From positions 2,294,001 to 2,358,000 of the forward strand of contig JAQJZZ010000010.1 of assembly GCA_030077755.1 (NCBI GenBank): DNA of 64,000 nucleotides. The letters run 5' to 3'. This document shows, piece by piece, positions 11,901 through 23,945 of the stretch. The first letter of the stretch is position 1; every line of letters begins with the position of its first letter. This stretch comes from Filosporella fistucella (taxonomy: Eukaryota > Ascomycota > Leotiomycetes > Helotiales). Made by a program: the position numbers and the translations under genes. The notes beneath the pieces were generated by a model, which had not been told where the DNA came from, made no database searches, and saw only the letters and a list, made by a program, of their open reading frames with translations.

Positions 11901-14440
11901 CTTTTATTAATTATAATTATATTAGACTCTTTTAATTCCTTATTATCCTTAATGCTTAGGCGCTATGGAATGATATTATAGTTTTATTCTCTTATTATTC
12001 TTCCTAAATTAATCCTTAGCTTTAAGACTTTCTTAGCCACCTTTATTACATTCTTAAAATGCATAATAGGCTTCCTAATTCTAGCAATCACACTTAATAT
12101 TACTTCCACGTTTGCTAAGTCCTCTTCCACTTCTAAGTCTGATTTTACTAATAGCGACCATTTAAAAAGCTAAATCTTTCTAATTCCCGCTAGCTTATCT
12201 AATTAAAGAATGGAGGTTAATTATAATAATGGTGCAGGTGGTTGGTAGCCTATAAAGGAGGTAGGTTATTATAAACGTGCTCCTTATATATTAAAATATA
12301 ATAGCTCTATTAATTATTTAAACACTTAAGTATTTATATATCTTGCATCCACGTTCTCATCCAGATCTATGCCATTTATTACTAGTCAAATAATAGCTAC
12401 CCAATTCTAATCTCTTTTTTTCCTTAATAATTAAGCTCCTGCTCTTCTTAGACCAAGTGCAATTTTGCCAAAGTTATTAAAGTAGATTATGCCCATAGTT
12501 ATTATATAAAGGTATATAAGACATTTATCCCTAAACCTATGCTACTTTATTCCGAATTTCCCATTATAAAAGTTATAAGTAATATCCTAACTTTTATAGA
12601 CTCTAATAGCATTAATAGAAACATTATTTAAGAGGTCGATATTATTATCATATCTTAAGTCCTAATAAGAATATCCATTATACTTATTCCTATATATAAA
12701 ATATTAAGCTCTTACTTTTCTTTTAAATTCTAGATTATGATTCTCGCTATTTAATCTCTTTTCTACTCTCATATTCCTAATCTTTAAACATTTAAAATTT
12801 AATGCAAGTGCCTTTAACTTTACGTTTATATTAGCTATTTGAGAGAATATTATCGGCGGATTAATAGCTAATATTATAAGTGGTTTTGGATTATTAAGCT
12901 ATTTAACCATAGATATTATCTCTTCTTTATAGCTTATTATTAGGTTTTTCTAAAGTTCTCAAACCTCTAAGCTATATCCAATATTCGCAGAATTCTTAAT
13001 ATACTCTCTAAATTGGCTATATTTATTATAAGACTCCGGTTTATTATAATTAACCTAATACTTATTAATAATCTTTTCCCTTACGGACTTAGGCAAGCCG
13101 ATAAGTAGGAATCTCCCTTAATTAGCATGACTTAAGATATCCTTTATAACTAGCTCTCCTAATATAATATGGAATTCCCTAAGAAATGCTTTAAGATTAA
13201 TAGATTTGCGTTTAACCCTAATAAATTATTTAAGGAAGGTAATAGACATTTTAAGTTATTTAGGGTTAAAGTTAATGAATTCTTTATAGATTATAAGAGC
13301 GAATTTAATATATGATTTCTTATTAAGGTACTCGGATAGGCCTTCGATTTATTATTATCTAATCTAATTAGCATATCTTAGGAGCCTCTAGATTTTATTA
13401 GCTTTTAAGATTCCATAGTTATTATACGTTTCTTTAAAACGACGTGTAAATTCTTTAGCATAAGTTTTATTAAAGTATGGCATGCCTTTATTCCCTAATA
13501 TTAGCATAAGGCTAAAGTAATTAATAATATTAGGGGTAATAGCTAGAGGTGCTTTAGACTTATTATTATCCACTAATACCAACGTGTCCATTTTAGTAAT
13601 ATTATCCATTTTAAGAGTTCCTATGCTATTTCTAGCAAATATAATTATCGGTTTTATAATAAATATATTAAATAATGGTTCTAATATTAAGAGCAAGGCT
13701 ATTATATCTTATATCTTTTTTATTAAATAATGATTTTTCTAAATATGAGTATTAAGCTTATAAAGAGTCTAGTTTAATTCCCCTATTCCTTCCCCTAAAA
13801 TCTCCTCATATTTTAGGAATAATACCCCTTTTTTTAATATTTAAAGATATTTCGCTAGGATATTTAAAAGGATCTCTATCAATTTAAGCCATAAGTTATA
13901 AAGTATAACATAAACTCTAATATATCTTAAAATGGTCTAATATATTAATTCCTTCATTAAACTCTAGGTTCTAAATGGTCTTAAAAGGTCTAATCCCCCA
14001 TATAACTCATCTCGGTCGTCGATTACATATGGAATTATAGAGTTTTTAAAAGCGTTTTGCGGTAGGAGCTTTTTCTCTAACGTTATTATAATAAGCTTAG
14101 ACCTTTAAATATTCTTAGGGTCTCTGGCATAGCCTATATTTTATCTATATCATAGCATCTTATAAATGTTAATAGCTTTAAAGCTTTTATTCTTATGGCT
14201 AAAAATTATATAAATAAATTTCTTATAATAAAAGGGTATATAGAGATAGAGCCTTCGGTTTTTCTCCCTATATAGGTCACCAATATAAATAGAACCACAA
14301 ATAATATAAATAATAAAAAGGGTAAGCAGCTGGTGGTCTTTAGTAATTATGGCATTATTATCTAAGTCTCTAAGTATAAAAGGTCGAGCCCTGGAATAAT
14401 ATGACAAAACACTAGAAAATAGCCGAACACGTGCCACACG
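8953..14440 (-). mobile_element. Older RIP-degraded Ty3/Gypsy element, gag to RNase H side
   Basis: Minus-strand remnants in element order: a gag-like piece at 13,696-13,388 (KGMPYFNKTYAKEFTRRF, like the opening of Gypsy gag), protease and upstream regions not resolved, then reverse transcriptase. The mutated catalytic box near 9,945-9,900 reads LLYIDNIRIKG. The RT-RNase H connection lies at 9,764-9,537, with KGRHLEIAKINKILKW, ARAFIGIYVFYRIWVKDY and LIKKGVDFKWE. The element then stops at the insertion and resumes at 1032 as integrase. AT-rich sequence with RIP character runs to about 14,440. The outer 5' LTR could not be delimited because its partner is outside the window. Confidence 0.78.
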
Positions 14441-14561
14441 TGACTAGTATAATAAACACTGATTTCAGAGCCCTTTTACAATATATTATTACAAATACTT
14501 CCTGCATTGAATTAAAATACAAACGGCTAAAAGAAATCTATATATGATTTTATAAAATGTT

Positions 14562-17289
14562 TTAGCTCATATAATAAGCTAGGCACTGCTCTGACAAGAC
14601 TCGATCTGGGTGATCCTCTGCTAGCGTGGTCTCTCGAATCTTGACCACGTGCTGGAGTAGAGCGACGGCCTCCTTTACTTGTCCATTCGCCTCGTAAGCG
14701 CGAGCAAGTTCGTGCTGCGAGGCGAGGCGATCTGGGTGATCCTCCGCCAGTATGGTCCCCTCAATCTTAATTATCTGCTGGAATAGAGCGATAGCCTCCT
14801 TTACCTGTCCATTTGCCTGATAAGCAGCACTTAGTACTACCTGCGGGGCCATCCGACTCGGTCGAGCTTTTGCCTGTGTAATTCCTCTAGTCTTGACCAC
14901 GTGCTCTAGCAACTTTATAGCCTCCTTTGTCTTCCCTAAGTAATACAAGTTCTGTGCCTGGATGTCATATAGCGACAAGAATTCTTCCGATAGCTCCTTA
15001 GAATTTACTCTTAGCTTGAGAAACATGCCCTCAAGAAGATGGCCAAGTCTAGAATGTTGCCGCATATCTAGAAGAGCCCAGCCGCAGTGGATAAGAATTG
15101 GACAAAGAGTGGCCTGCGATCCAATGGCGTACATCTTGTCAATCTTGATATCTAGATATGATTGAATATGTGGAAGTAGTTTTCTTTCTTGCGTCAGCCA
15201 CATCTGCATATTTTTTCGAGAGAATCCAAGAACACAACCAGTAGTAATCCAGGAAACACCTTGCTCCTCTGGGTTCTGGCGGTCTTTGGCCCAAGCGTGA
15301 GTTAACGGGTGCATTGATATACCAGGCAAACCGTCTTGTGTATATCGAGTGACCAAAGAAAGTGATGTAAGTAAAGAAGTGGCTTCTATAAGACGGTAAG
15401 CGTCCCATGTGTTGTCCTCTGCTGACATAAAGCGAGGTAAGGTTGATACATGATCTTGGGTAAACTTGTCGATCCTACTGACGTATACACGACTTGAGTG
15501 TAGAATGTCTTTGCACCCGTTCCAAGCGTCTTGAAAGATCTGGAGAGGCAGGTAACTGGGCCCTAGCATTGCAAGAATTCCAAGCAAGCAAAGAGCGTCA
15601 ATAGCGACCTCGCTACTGGAATTTTCTAGCTTCTCTGCTGATGCCTCAAAGGTTGCATAAACATGGCGATATCTCGATTTCGCTTTCTTTGAGTGATACT
15701 TCATAAGTCGATCCCGTTGTCGTCGAAATTCTTGAGGGTATTCATGTAATTGACAGTGGCCCTGCGCGATGTATGCACCAGCCTGGATTAGTGCAAGCGT
15801 ATGCGAACCAAGAAGATGAATCACTTCCTCAGCTGGTTGCTTGTACACCGACCATGCATCCTGAGGAATTCTAGCTCCTTTCAGTAAGAGCTCTTTTGAG
15901 TCGTTGCCTTCCAGACCTTGGAGTGCCTCAAATGCGTCTGGGCTATACTGTTTGCACTCCACATCACGAGATGTAATAATAACGGCACCGTGCTTCCCAG
16001 GTGGGAGATAGTCTTGATAGTCGAAATCTGGATCATCGGCATTATCAAGAACAAGAAGCCAACTTTGGTCGGCGGCTGCCAGGACTTGAAGGGCCTCAGG
16101 GATGCTCTGAACTGATCGCCCAATGGTCTTGGCAACGGTGATAAAGTCGCGTTCTGCCGTCGCTTGAGTGCCAGCATCGATCCAAAAGACTCCCCAAAAT
16201 CTATAATGTTAGCAATTATAGATTTTGAAAGACGAGGTGGCCAGCATACTCTTTCCGCATCACGTTTGCAACTTGTAGACAAAGCTCACTTTTCCCCTGC
16301 CCTCCAAGTCCTGTAATTACGAACCTCTTCTGGCTGGGAGTTTCGGAAGTGACGTCTTGACGTAGAGCTTGCTGTATTCGACTTACTAGCTCAGCCCGTC
16401 CCGTAAATAAATTATTCAAGGGACGAGGCACCATCCAGTGTACGTTACCGCGCTCAGTGCTTGTGTTTGGTGGAGGTATGTTGGCTAAGCTCTACAATAA
16501 GTATCCAACTATTGGAGTCTTGTAGAGTACGCCGCTGAACTTACTTTGTAAACGCTCGCGGATTTTACTATGGAGCCTAGCAAATGCTTCTGCTCTTCCT
16601 TCACCATAATGAAGTGACATATGTACGTCGAAAATCCCTAGCAGACAATACGCCTCGTCTTCCTTTTTTTTCGCTGTACGTTCTGTTGCCCATATCATCC
16701 ACTGATTAACAGGGTATTCGGCTAGAGGTCTTCCACGGAACACATCGATGGGAATACCGGTCACTTCCTTGAGGAACACTTCCAGTGTGGTTTTACTACC
16801 AAGTTGCTCGCCTTCCCAAGAGAAGAACTCGACTATAGCAGGAGCAATCAGCTCTTGAAGAGTCCAGGCTCGAGTAAACCATCTGCTCTGCCGGAACTCT
16901 AATCCCCACACGGCTCTTGAGATCGACTCGCCTGCACCAGGACCACGTGATGAAACATCGACGAGATAGACATAGCATTTGACAGCATCTCGGTACCAGC
17001 GAAACATGGAGTTGATAGCTTCAGAAAGCTCGGCGTGATTGGATTTGTCGATACAACATGTGTCTACCCAGAAGTACCGTAAGCCGTCTTTGGCGGCTTG
17101 TGTCCGGCAGAACTCGATCTTTCTATATCCAGCCTTGCTCAAACCAGTTCCCGCGACAAAGTCAGCGAAGGTGACCTCGTCATTATCTCCTCCCCAGGTA
17201 TGCGACAGTATCGCATATCGCGGAATGTTTTCAGTGTAGTCTTTCGTCAGGCCGAGTTCGCCAGAGCTCTTGAGTTCGATAAGACGCAT
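14562..17289 (-). CDS. HET / NB-ARC / TPR protein (fungal NLR-type, putative incompatibility or immune receptor)
   Basis: Three exons: 17289-16545, 16484-16250, 16200-14562, with introns of 60 and 49 bp; about 872 aa. Residues 1-240 are a HET domain (YAILSHTWG, FWVDTCCIDKSNHAELSEAI, RAWTLQELIAP, EAYCLLGIFDVHM). Next is an NB-ARC nucleotide-binding domain with Walker A GLGGQGKSE near residue 307 and Walker B SWLLVLDNADDPD near 375. It ends in TPR-like repeats with a 42-residue period (AEDHPDRLASQHELARAY). Such proteins act as signal-transducing ATPases that oligomerise on sensing non-self and trigger HET-dependent cell death; that role is inferred from the family. The stop lies only about 120 bp from the retrotransposon island, so the repeat array may have been shortened. 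No frameshift was seen. Confidence 0.88.
14602..14853 (-). repeat. 126-bp tandem repeats encoding TPR units of the NLR gene
   Basis: Two adjacent units begin at 14602 and 14728, each starting CGATCTGGGTGATCCTC, with a period of 126 bp (42 codons). A more diverged third unit follows upstream in the gene. High similarity between NLR repeats is typical of arrays that expand and contract by recombination. Confidence 0.8.
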
Positions 17290-18230
17290 GATTTGTGGAG
17301 GAGCGAAAGTTCACTTAGGGTTGCAATTGTATAACTTCAATCTTCGGGTGGATAATCATTACACAGATTTAGAAGACACGAGATAGATGTGAGAAAGAGA
17401 AGACTTACGTGCGTTATATCCTTTGACGTGGAATTGCATATGACAAGGCTGGCGTTTAACTTGCATTTACACGTGACCTTACTTGCCGCGCTAATGCTTT
17501 GGCCAGGTAGAGCACAGTATTTCACTTAGCCGCACTATTATCGGGCCTGTCATGTGTGTGGCGTTGCTCGTCACGCGTGGCGCAGAAGCGTGATTCTCGA
17601 ATATTCTATGGCAGCACCTGGACTAGTGTTTCTGACAGCTACTTTCACATCATTATCACAACTATGATATAGATAGAGCCAGTTAAGTATTGGCGCAAGG
17701 CGTGCCTCTTGGCGTGCCTCGATCATCCCGTGCTCGACGGCATAAATACTCTAGGCGTGCGGGGCGTCCCAAAAACGTTAATCCGAAACACCGAACCGCG
17801 TGGCGATCCTGCAAAGATTTGCACGCCATAATAGCCATAAAGCTCATAGCGTCTTCCTATTTGATTAGAGCGACTAAGAGCTCCGAAACCGCCTTTTTAT
17901 AGGTATTTGGAGTCGTGGAAGCTTAATAATAAAGTGATAATGGCGAAAGTCTATTTCGCTATAAATGGACACTTGTTATAAGTTAAGGCATCGGGTCGAC
18001 GGTATGAATATAATTTTCTAGTAAAAGGGGTTAAGGGTAGCTTAGGGTAGCTATAGAACATAACTCCTAAAATATTATATAAGGCAAAGGGTATATAAAG
18101 ATTTTTTGGTGCTTGGAGTCATAGTACCTATTATTTTTTCCGGCACGACGGAGGGTTTTCCGGCACGCAGGGATGGACGTTACTTAAATGACATTGATCA
18201 TCTCCCCATCTACTCCACCCCTCTAACCCA
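17290..18230. other. Intergenic, NLR promoter side and amine oxidase 3' side
   Basis: No gene recognised. The part next to 17,290 should hold the NLR promoter. 17,930-18,120 is AT-richer and looks like the RIP-affected island in composition, so it may be a small transposon scrap. Near 18,138-18,170 a 12-base unit TTTTCCGGCACG occurs twice. Short open frames here have no recognisable protein character. Confidence 0.4.
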
Positions 18231-20707
18231 TCACTCAATACTATCCGTCTCAAAATACGGCTCATTAGGATCATACGGAAACTTCCTGACCACCACATCA
18301 CCGACATAGCTCTCCAAATCCGGCACCACATCCTTTACCTCAATCCCACAACTCGGAGTCCCCTGTCCAAACAATTCCACCGTACTCCCAGTCCCATTAC
18401 TATCCCCATAATCCACTCTAACCATATTAACCGTCTCCTTACTCGGGCTCCCAAGCAAATAATTCACAGGACTGATTACAAGTCCCGAATGCGCAGTGGT
18501 GAAGACAGTATTGGGAAGATCACCTGTATGCGGTACATGGTGCATACCCACATTAGCCCATACGACGATATCCTCCTGAACCAAATTCTCGCCATCGAAG
18601 AAAGTATTGAAATCGATGGGTGGATCAGCTACATCTTGCGATTGATATGGATGCGAGGAACGGGGCTCAGTATCTTTCTGACGAGTGACGTATAGATCGT
18701 GCGCAGCCCAGTTGGCAGCATTGACGAGAGAAGAGGAATTTTGAACTGTGAGGTGGATGGTCGGAGAAGAGGGGAGGAGACGATAACCCCTCGCTTCTCC
18801 GAATTTATTTCTCTGATCGGTGTTTACAATTGTGAATTGCGTTACTCCATTTGCAGCCCAGTCTAGTTTTCCTTGGTCCTCGGTTTCGATCACTGAGCGT
18901 TGTAATTTCATTGTATTTCTCGCTTTGCCGTTGCTCCACGGATAGACTTCTGAGACTGCGATATTGGAGGTGGTCGTCATGGTGTTTGCGGTACCAAGGA
19001 TATCAAAGTCAATTTTGTAATTGAGGACGTGGTCGTGCATGCTGCCAGAGAGAGCATCATGGATTTGATATCCATAGTCTCCGTTTTTGGCGAAATAGGC
19101 ACTTTGAATGTAACCTGAAGCGCGGACATCGATGTTGATACTGCCATCCATGAAGAATTCGTACGAGAACATGTAATCATAGTTTCCTACTGTGCAGACA
19201 GTACGGATTGTGAAGAAAATGTTCTTGGTGGCAGCAACGTAGTTGGAAGTGCTGTGGCGTTGAATGGGGTAATTGCCTTCTGTTTCGAAGAGACAGATAC
19301 TATCAATATGTGTGTGTGTTGTCTCAGAGGTGTAGAATGTGGTATTGAGATAAGTAGCATAGGCAGGACAATCATATCCCTTAACCAGCTCAAAAGCATA
19401 AGCTCCGAATCCGTAGAATGTATCAAGATAAGCTGTTCCGCTCTGTACTGGGTCATTTCCAGCATAGTGTGCGAGAGCTTCTTGAAGTCCAAGCTCATAG
19501 ATGATACGCTCGCCCTTATATTTGATATTATGCAGAGACATCCCTGTATCGCGGGAGAATGAGATATAAAACTCGAAGTCCATCCACTTGACGTATTGCT
19601 GATCTGTGTCGGTGAAATAACGTGATCCTGAAGGGGCAATAGCCATAGGAGGAAAATTGGCATCAAGAGGTGGAGGAGTACCTTCTTGATCAGACCAAGC
19701 CCAGGAACCGTCAACATTCGCTGGGTACTTTTCGAATCCAGGGGAGTAATATGCCTCTCGGAATGCGTCGGTAGTGGGATAAAAGATATCATTATACAAC
19801 CATCCGTCTAATGTCCATTTCGACGAATCCCGCCCAGTGACATTTGTCTTGAAGTACAAACCAAGTGGGAGGAGTGTCCCGGAATCCATATCAGTAGTTG
19901 GTAGATTCCAAAATTGGTCCCAACGAATAATTCCATCATCTTGCATAAGAGGATCGATCCCCCATACATCCAAGGTATCATTGTCTAGACCTAGGATAGA
20001 TCCACCCCAGAGATCCAGAGTGATATCCAAAATAGAAGAAGTGATGTTGTAAAGAAATGGACTCCAAATCGTATCAAGATCAGCTTCAAGGTTACGAACC
20101 TTTCCAGCTGTCTTTCTCGAATAAGGATAGATCAACTCTTCATATTTAACGGTCCCATTTTGAAGAGGGAGAGGTCCAACCAAGAGATCTTGATAATATG
20201 GCTCTAGAGTTGCCCGGTGATCAATAATAACATGAGCATATCTCGGCGGGGCAGTCCCATTGCCGTCAAGATATTTCAAGACATCAGTCTTATTTGGCTC
20301 CATGAGCTCAATCATCAATCTGAAAGTCAGCAGAGCTCGGTGGAATGGGGAAAGGAAACATACAGAGAATTGTCCCATCCTCCAACATCTTCAGTAGCAG
20401 TGAGATTGAGATCCGACTGGGTGAAGAGCCAATTAGCCACTGATGCAGCTTCAACATCGGTAAGACTGCTCCAAACATTGCTGAAGGGTGCCGTCACAGC
20501 CTGAGCTCCAGGGGCAGCACAAGACGTTCCAGAGGTAGGTACAGAAGTCTCATTCGACCATCTCTTCGTCTGTCCATTCATGCCATTCTTGATACGCCAA
20601 TTCCTAAAATTGGCAGACTTTGGTGAAGGACTTGGCCTCGAGACGACCAGTGCGGGGAAAACAAGAAGCCAGGACCAAATGGCCGAGGAATAAGCTACAG
20701 TCTTCAT
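18231..20707 (-). CDS. Secreted copper amine oxidase
   Basis: Two exons, 20707-20364 and 20319-18231, joined across a 44-bp intron; 810 aa. Oxidises primary amines to aldehydes with release of ammonia and hydrogen peroxide, using copper and a topaquinone made from its own Tyr. Visible: the cofactor motif VGNYDY (Tyr near residue 497), the copper-binding HDH near 544 and the third His in MHHVPHTGD near 709. The catalytic-base Asp is probably in AYLDTFYGFGAYAFE near 413. I chose the second in-frame Met (MKTVAYSS) because it opens directly into a hydrophobic signal peptide (WSWLLVFPALVVS); the upstream Met at 20740 would bury it. Many Asn-X-Ser/Thr sites agree with secretion. A role in extracellular nitrogen scavenging or peroxide supply is inference. 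Confidence 0.92.
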
Positions 20708-22417
20708 GGCTGAGAAGGGTTGAGAAGAATATTCTTGCACTATGGTGAGTAGCAGACACCAGGTACTTATTCTCCAAACCAGTCCCCTTGCTCGGTCATT
20801 CTAACAAGCTTCCAACTCGGAAATTCCGATTCGGAAATCTCGCATAGCGTGGAAGAAAACATGCTTTCCAAGCTCCCGGGAAGAGTGGGAGGGGCTTTCA
20901 CGCAAGGAAAAAATATATCGACATAATCTACGATAAGAAAACATCCACGTTTGTGTCAGAAAATCCTCTCATTCCAACAGTCACTGGTATCTCCAAATAT
21001 AACAATATGATTGGCTACCCTTCACAAACTTTAAATCGGCTCCATATTCCGATCCCAATTCATCTTGATAAGCAAGGATTCCGAACCCCACCTTGGAAGG
21101 TTGATGAATTCCAGAACATGTTCGTCCGAGATAACAGAGGTAAATCTACGTCTGAATCGCATCTGAATACCCCACTTCTGAGAGCCAAAAGCTTCACCGT
21201 GAAATACCACGCATGCGAGCTGGGAACGTACATGTAAGGACTCAGGAACGAGGCAGGGAAGTGATGAAGAGATGCAGAAGAGACGTAATTAGAGACGGGG
21301 AAGCGTCTCGATAAGGTATGTCCAACAGAAAGAAGAGCTACTTCCCCCACTCTCGGATTCTCGGACTTTGAGGTGGGCGATAAGATTGTAAGGTATAGGA
21401 TAGGAATTCAGATTAAGCAGTAACCGATAAGAGAGAATCGATGTGTGTAAGAAGAAGAGGTGATTTGTGTGCAATCGGAGGAGGGAATAAAAGTGGATAT
21501 ACGATTTGGAAATGTGAAGGGAGTATGTAATTAATCACATGATAGACTATCCGGTCTTCTTGACTCAATTGGTGTCAATGGAAGACAGCTACTAGGGTGT
21601 ATAAAATGAGCAAGTCTTGCATGAATATGAATATAAAGGGAACGGGAGCGAATACATGTATAATAAAGTGAGTCGAGGGAAGTCTTTATAATATAGCATA
21701 GCACAATCTCTTTTCCATTAATATGGAAGATTTCCTATTTCTTTTCCCGTATCCTAATCTCCTTACTCCTAGCCAAATCCAAACTTCCCAATATAACAAA
21801 TAAGAATAATTTTATCGTGATTTTATTTAGCTATTAGGATTTTTTAATATCCTCATACAAATAACATATTCTCATAATTTCATATTCATTTCAAAACTCT
21901 AACTTAACTTTATCAAGACCTAGGAAAACCGAAGATATATGCACCAAAATTCTCAAATTTCTGATGAAATTATATTGAGACGATATTGAAGCTTAAGATA
22001 TAAAAAAAGGTAAGTATAAGAATTTGTAATTAAAGTAATAAAATCTTAAGGGATAAGGTAATTAAATATATTAAAAAGTTTTGCTATAAAGGCTAAGGTA
22101 TGCTTTTTCATTAATTGAATATTAAGAGAAGTAAGGAAAAACTAATAGGTTTATAGATAGTAAGGTAGGGTAAAGTAGCTGAGGTGGTGAGTACCTCGAT
22201 AAGGCATAAAGATGTCCACGTGACTAACATTTCTAGGACAAGGTAAGTAGTTGTATGAATATAGATGAGGAAGAGACCGCATTAGCAGGTGGTAGGAAGG
22301 TCACATAGAAGCTACGCATGTAGACAAGCTACTCTCAGGAGATAAAACTAAAAGTATATTATCTCATCTCCTAGAAAACAAATATAATCTCATCTCATCC
22401 CCTCATCATCCAACAAA
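20708..22417. other. Intergenic between amine oxidase (5' end) and aldose epimerase (3' end)
   Basis: No gene recognised. The right-hand 300 bp or so upstream of the oxidase probably hold its promoter. 21,700-22,180 is strongly AT-rich with TA-rich words like the transposon island and may be an old RIP-mutated fragment; no element protein could be read in it. Open frames at 20,953-21,350 overlap on both strands and show no family. Confidence 0.45.
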
Positions 22418-23945
22418 TTACCCACTCCCCACCCCCATCTCCCCGACTCCCGTAGAATTCAAACTAAACCTATAACTCGCCTGCAGGACATACGGCTCAT
22501 CGCCCGGTCCAAAAATCTGTTTCCTCCCCCATTCAGGCTGATTGATTCCATCAATCCAATCCTCTACCTCCATGACAATACATCCATACTGCTGTATCGT
22601 TCTTGGTCTATCCGCCACACCATGTAATCCCTGCGTAGATTTTAAGGCTACGGAACCGTTTTGGCCGCCGCAGGAATACATTTGGAAGGCGGCTTGGTCG
22701 GTGAAGATATCGACTTGGATGCCGGACCAGGCGGAGCGGAGACGTGCGACGGGGAGGGGATCGCTGGACCAGGATGCGATGGGCTTGGAGAGGGGACGGT
22801 TGGTGAGGTAGCATGTATCTAGTGACTTTATGTCAGGTTTTATTCATTTCTCAAAATATTCGAAGAAGAAGAAAAAGGGATAGGAGATATCCAAATATGA
22901 ATTTGCTTGGAAATATAGAGAGCGAGAGAGAAAAACATACCATATCCAGTACAATTAAACCCACAATTCCCATTCAACTCCGGATTCGAGAAATTAGCAC
23001 CGATCTGCTTGGGCGCGCTCCAGAAATCATTCAAAGACCCCTTCTGATTCGCTAGGATATCACCGGTAGGGATGAGAATGTTATCTGTTGCTATTCTTTG
23101 GCCGGCGTATGGCATCCAGAGAGAGTGATTGAGCGCTAGTGCCGTTTCGTTGTTTGCGAAGCCGTCGAGATTCCAGTACGTCTGTGGAGGTGTTAGTATA
23201 TAAATTCTATTTAATCCTTTTCTTCTTCGGATCTTTGCTATTTTGAAGAGGAGAGCAAATATGATAAGGAAAGAAGGGGAGAGGAAAGAGGAAGGGAACT
23301 AACATGCGAACTCAACATAATAGGCGTCTTCTTCGTAGTAGGCAAAGCAACCATCTTAAAATCCCACGTCCCGTTACCAAGCGTATACGTAACATAACTG
23401 ACCACCTCTCCAGGGAATCCCTCTTTCCCATCTGGATCAGTCAAACTGAAAGTAATACTATTCTCCGTATGCGCGACCACGGTCCAATTCCTCCAATCCC
23501 AGCCATCTGGACCCCCATGCAGGGTATCAGCTCCATCTGGCGCCTCCGCAGTAGGATGCTCATTAGGCGTTATATTAAACACCTCGCCATCGATCTCGAA
23601 CGTAGAGTTCTTGATACGATTGGCATAACGACCTGGTACGCCGCCGAAATGAGGATGTTGTTTGTCGATGCCGTAGTATGAGGCGTTGTCCCAGCCGGCA
23701 ACGATGTCGCGCTCGATGCCAGAGGTGTCGTTGATGAAGAGGTTGGAGATGGATGCGCCGTAAGCAATGAACGTGGCTCTGATATTGGTGCCGGTGATGG
23801 TATATTTGCCGTTCTCGTCTGGACCGGAAGAGATACCTGCTATGGTGTCATTGCCCACCGTGCCAGTGAGAGTCTGGCCTGGGATTTGAGGACGAGCTAG
23901 GACTGTTGCACAGAGGGCTGTGGTGGTTAGGAGGAGAGAACGCAT
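22418..23945 (-). CDS. Secreted aldose 1-epimerase (galactose mutarotase family)
   Basis: Three exons: 23945-23304, 23181-22941, 22818-22418; 427 aa. Interconverts the alpha and beta anomers of aldoses. Begins with a signal peptide (MRSLLLTTTALCATVLARPQ). The family blocks are present in order: HPHFGGVPGRYANRI, DTLHGGPDGWDWRNW with a likely catalytic His, TYWNLDGF spanning the first splice junction, and MEVEDWIDGINQPEW followed by PGDEPYVLQASYRF, where the catalytic acid is expected. Secretion and several N-glycosylation sites distinguish it from the cytosolic GAL10/GALM enzymes and suggest action on sugars outside the cell; that is inference. Both splice junctions restore conserved sequence. 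Confidence 0.9.

Noticed and set aside
14150..14437. 95-codon minus-strand frame at the right end of the island
   Set aside because: AT-driven translation (Ile, Tyr, Lys-rich) with no family; probably leader or LTR sequence of the outer element.
17337..17525. Short minus-strand frame upstream of the NLR gene
   Set aside because: No conserved sequence and no splice link to the NLR start; treated as promoter region.
19187..19792. 201-codon minus-strand frame inside the amine oxidase
   Set aside because: Another frame of the amine oxidase coding sequence, which has all catalytic motifs in its own frame.
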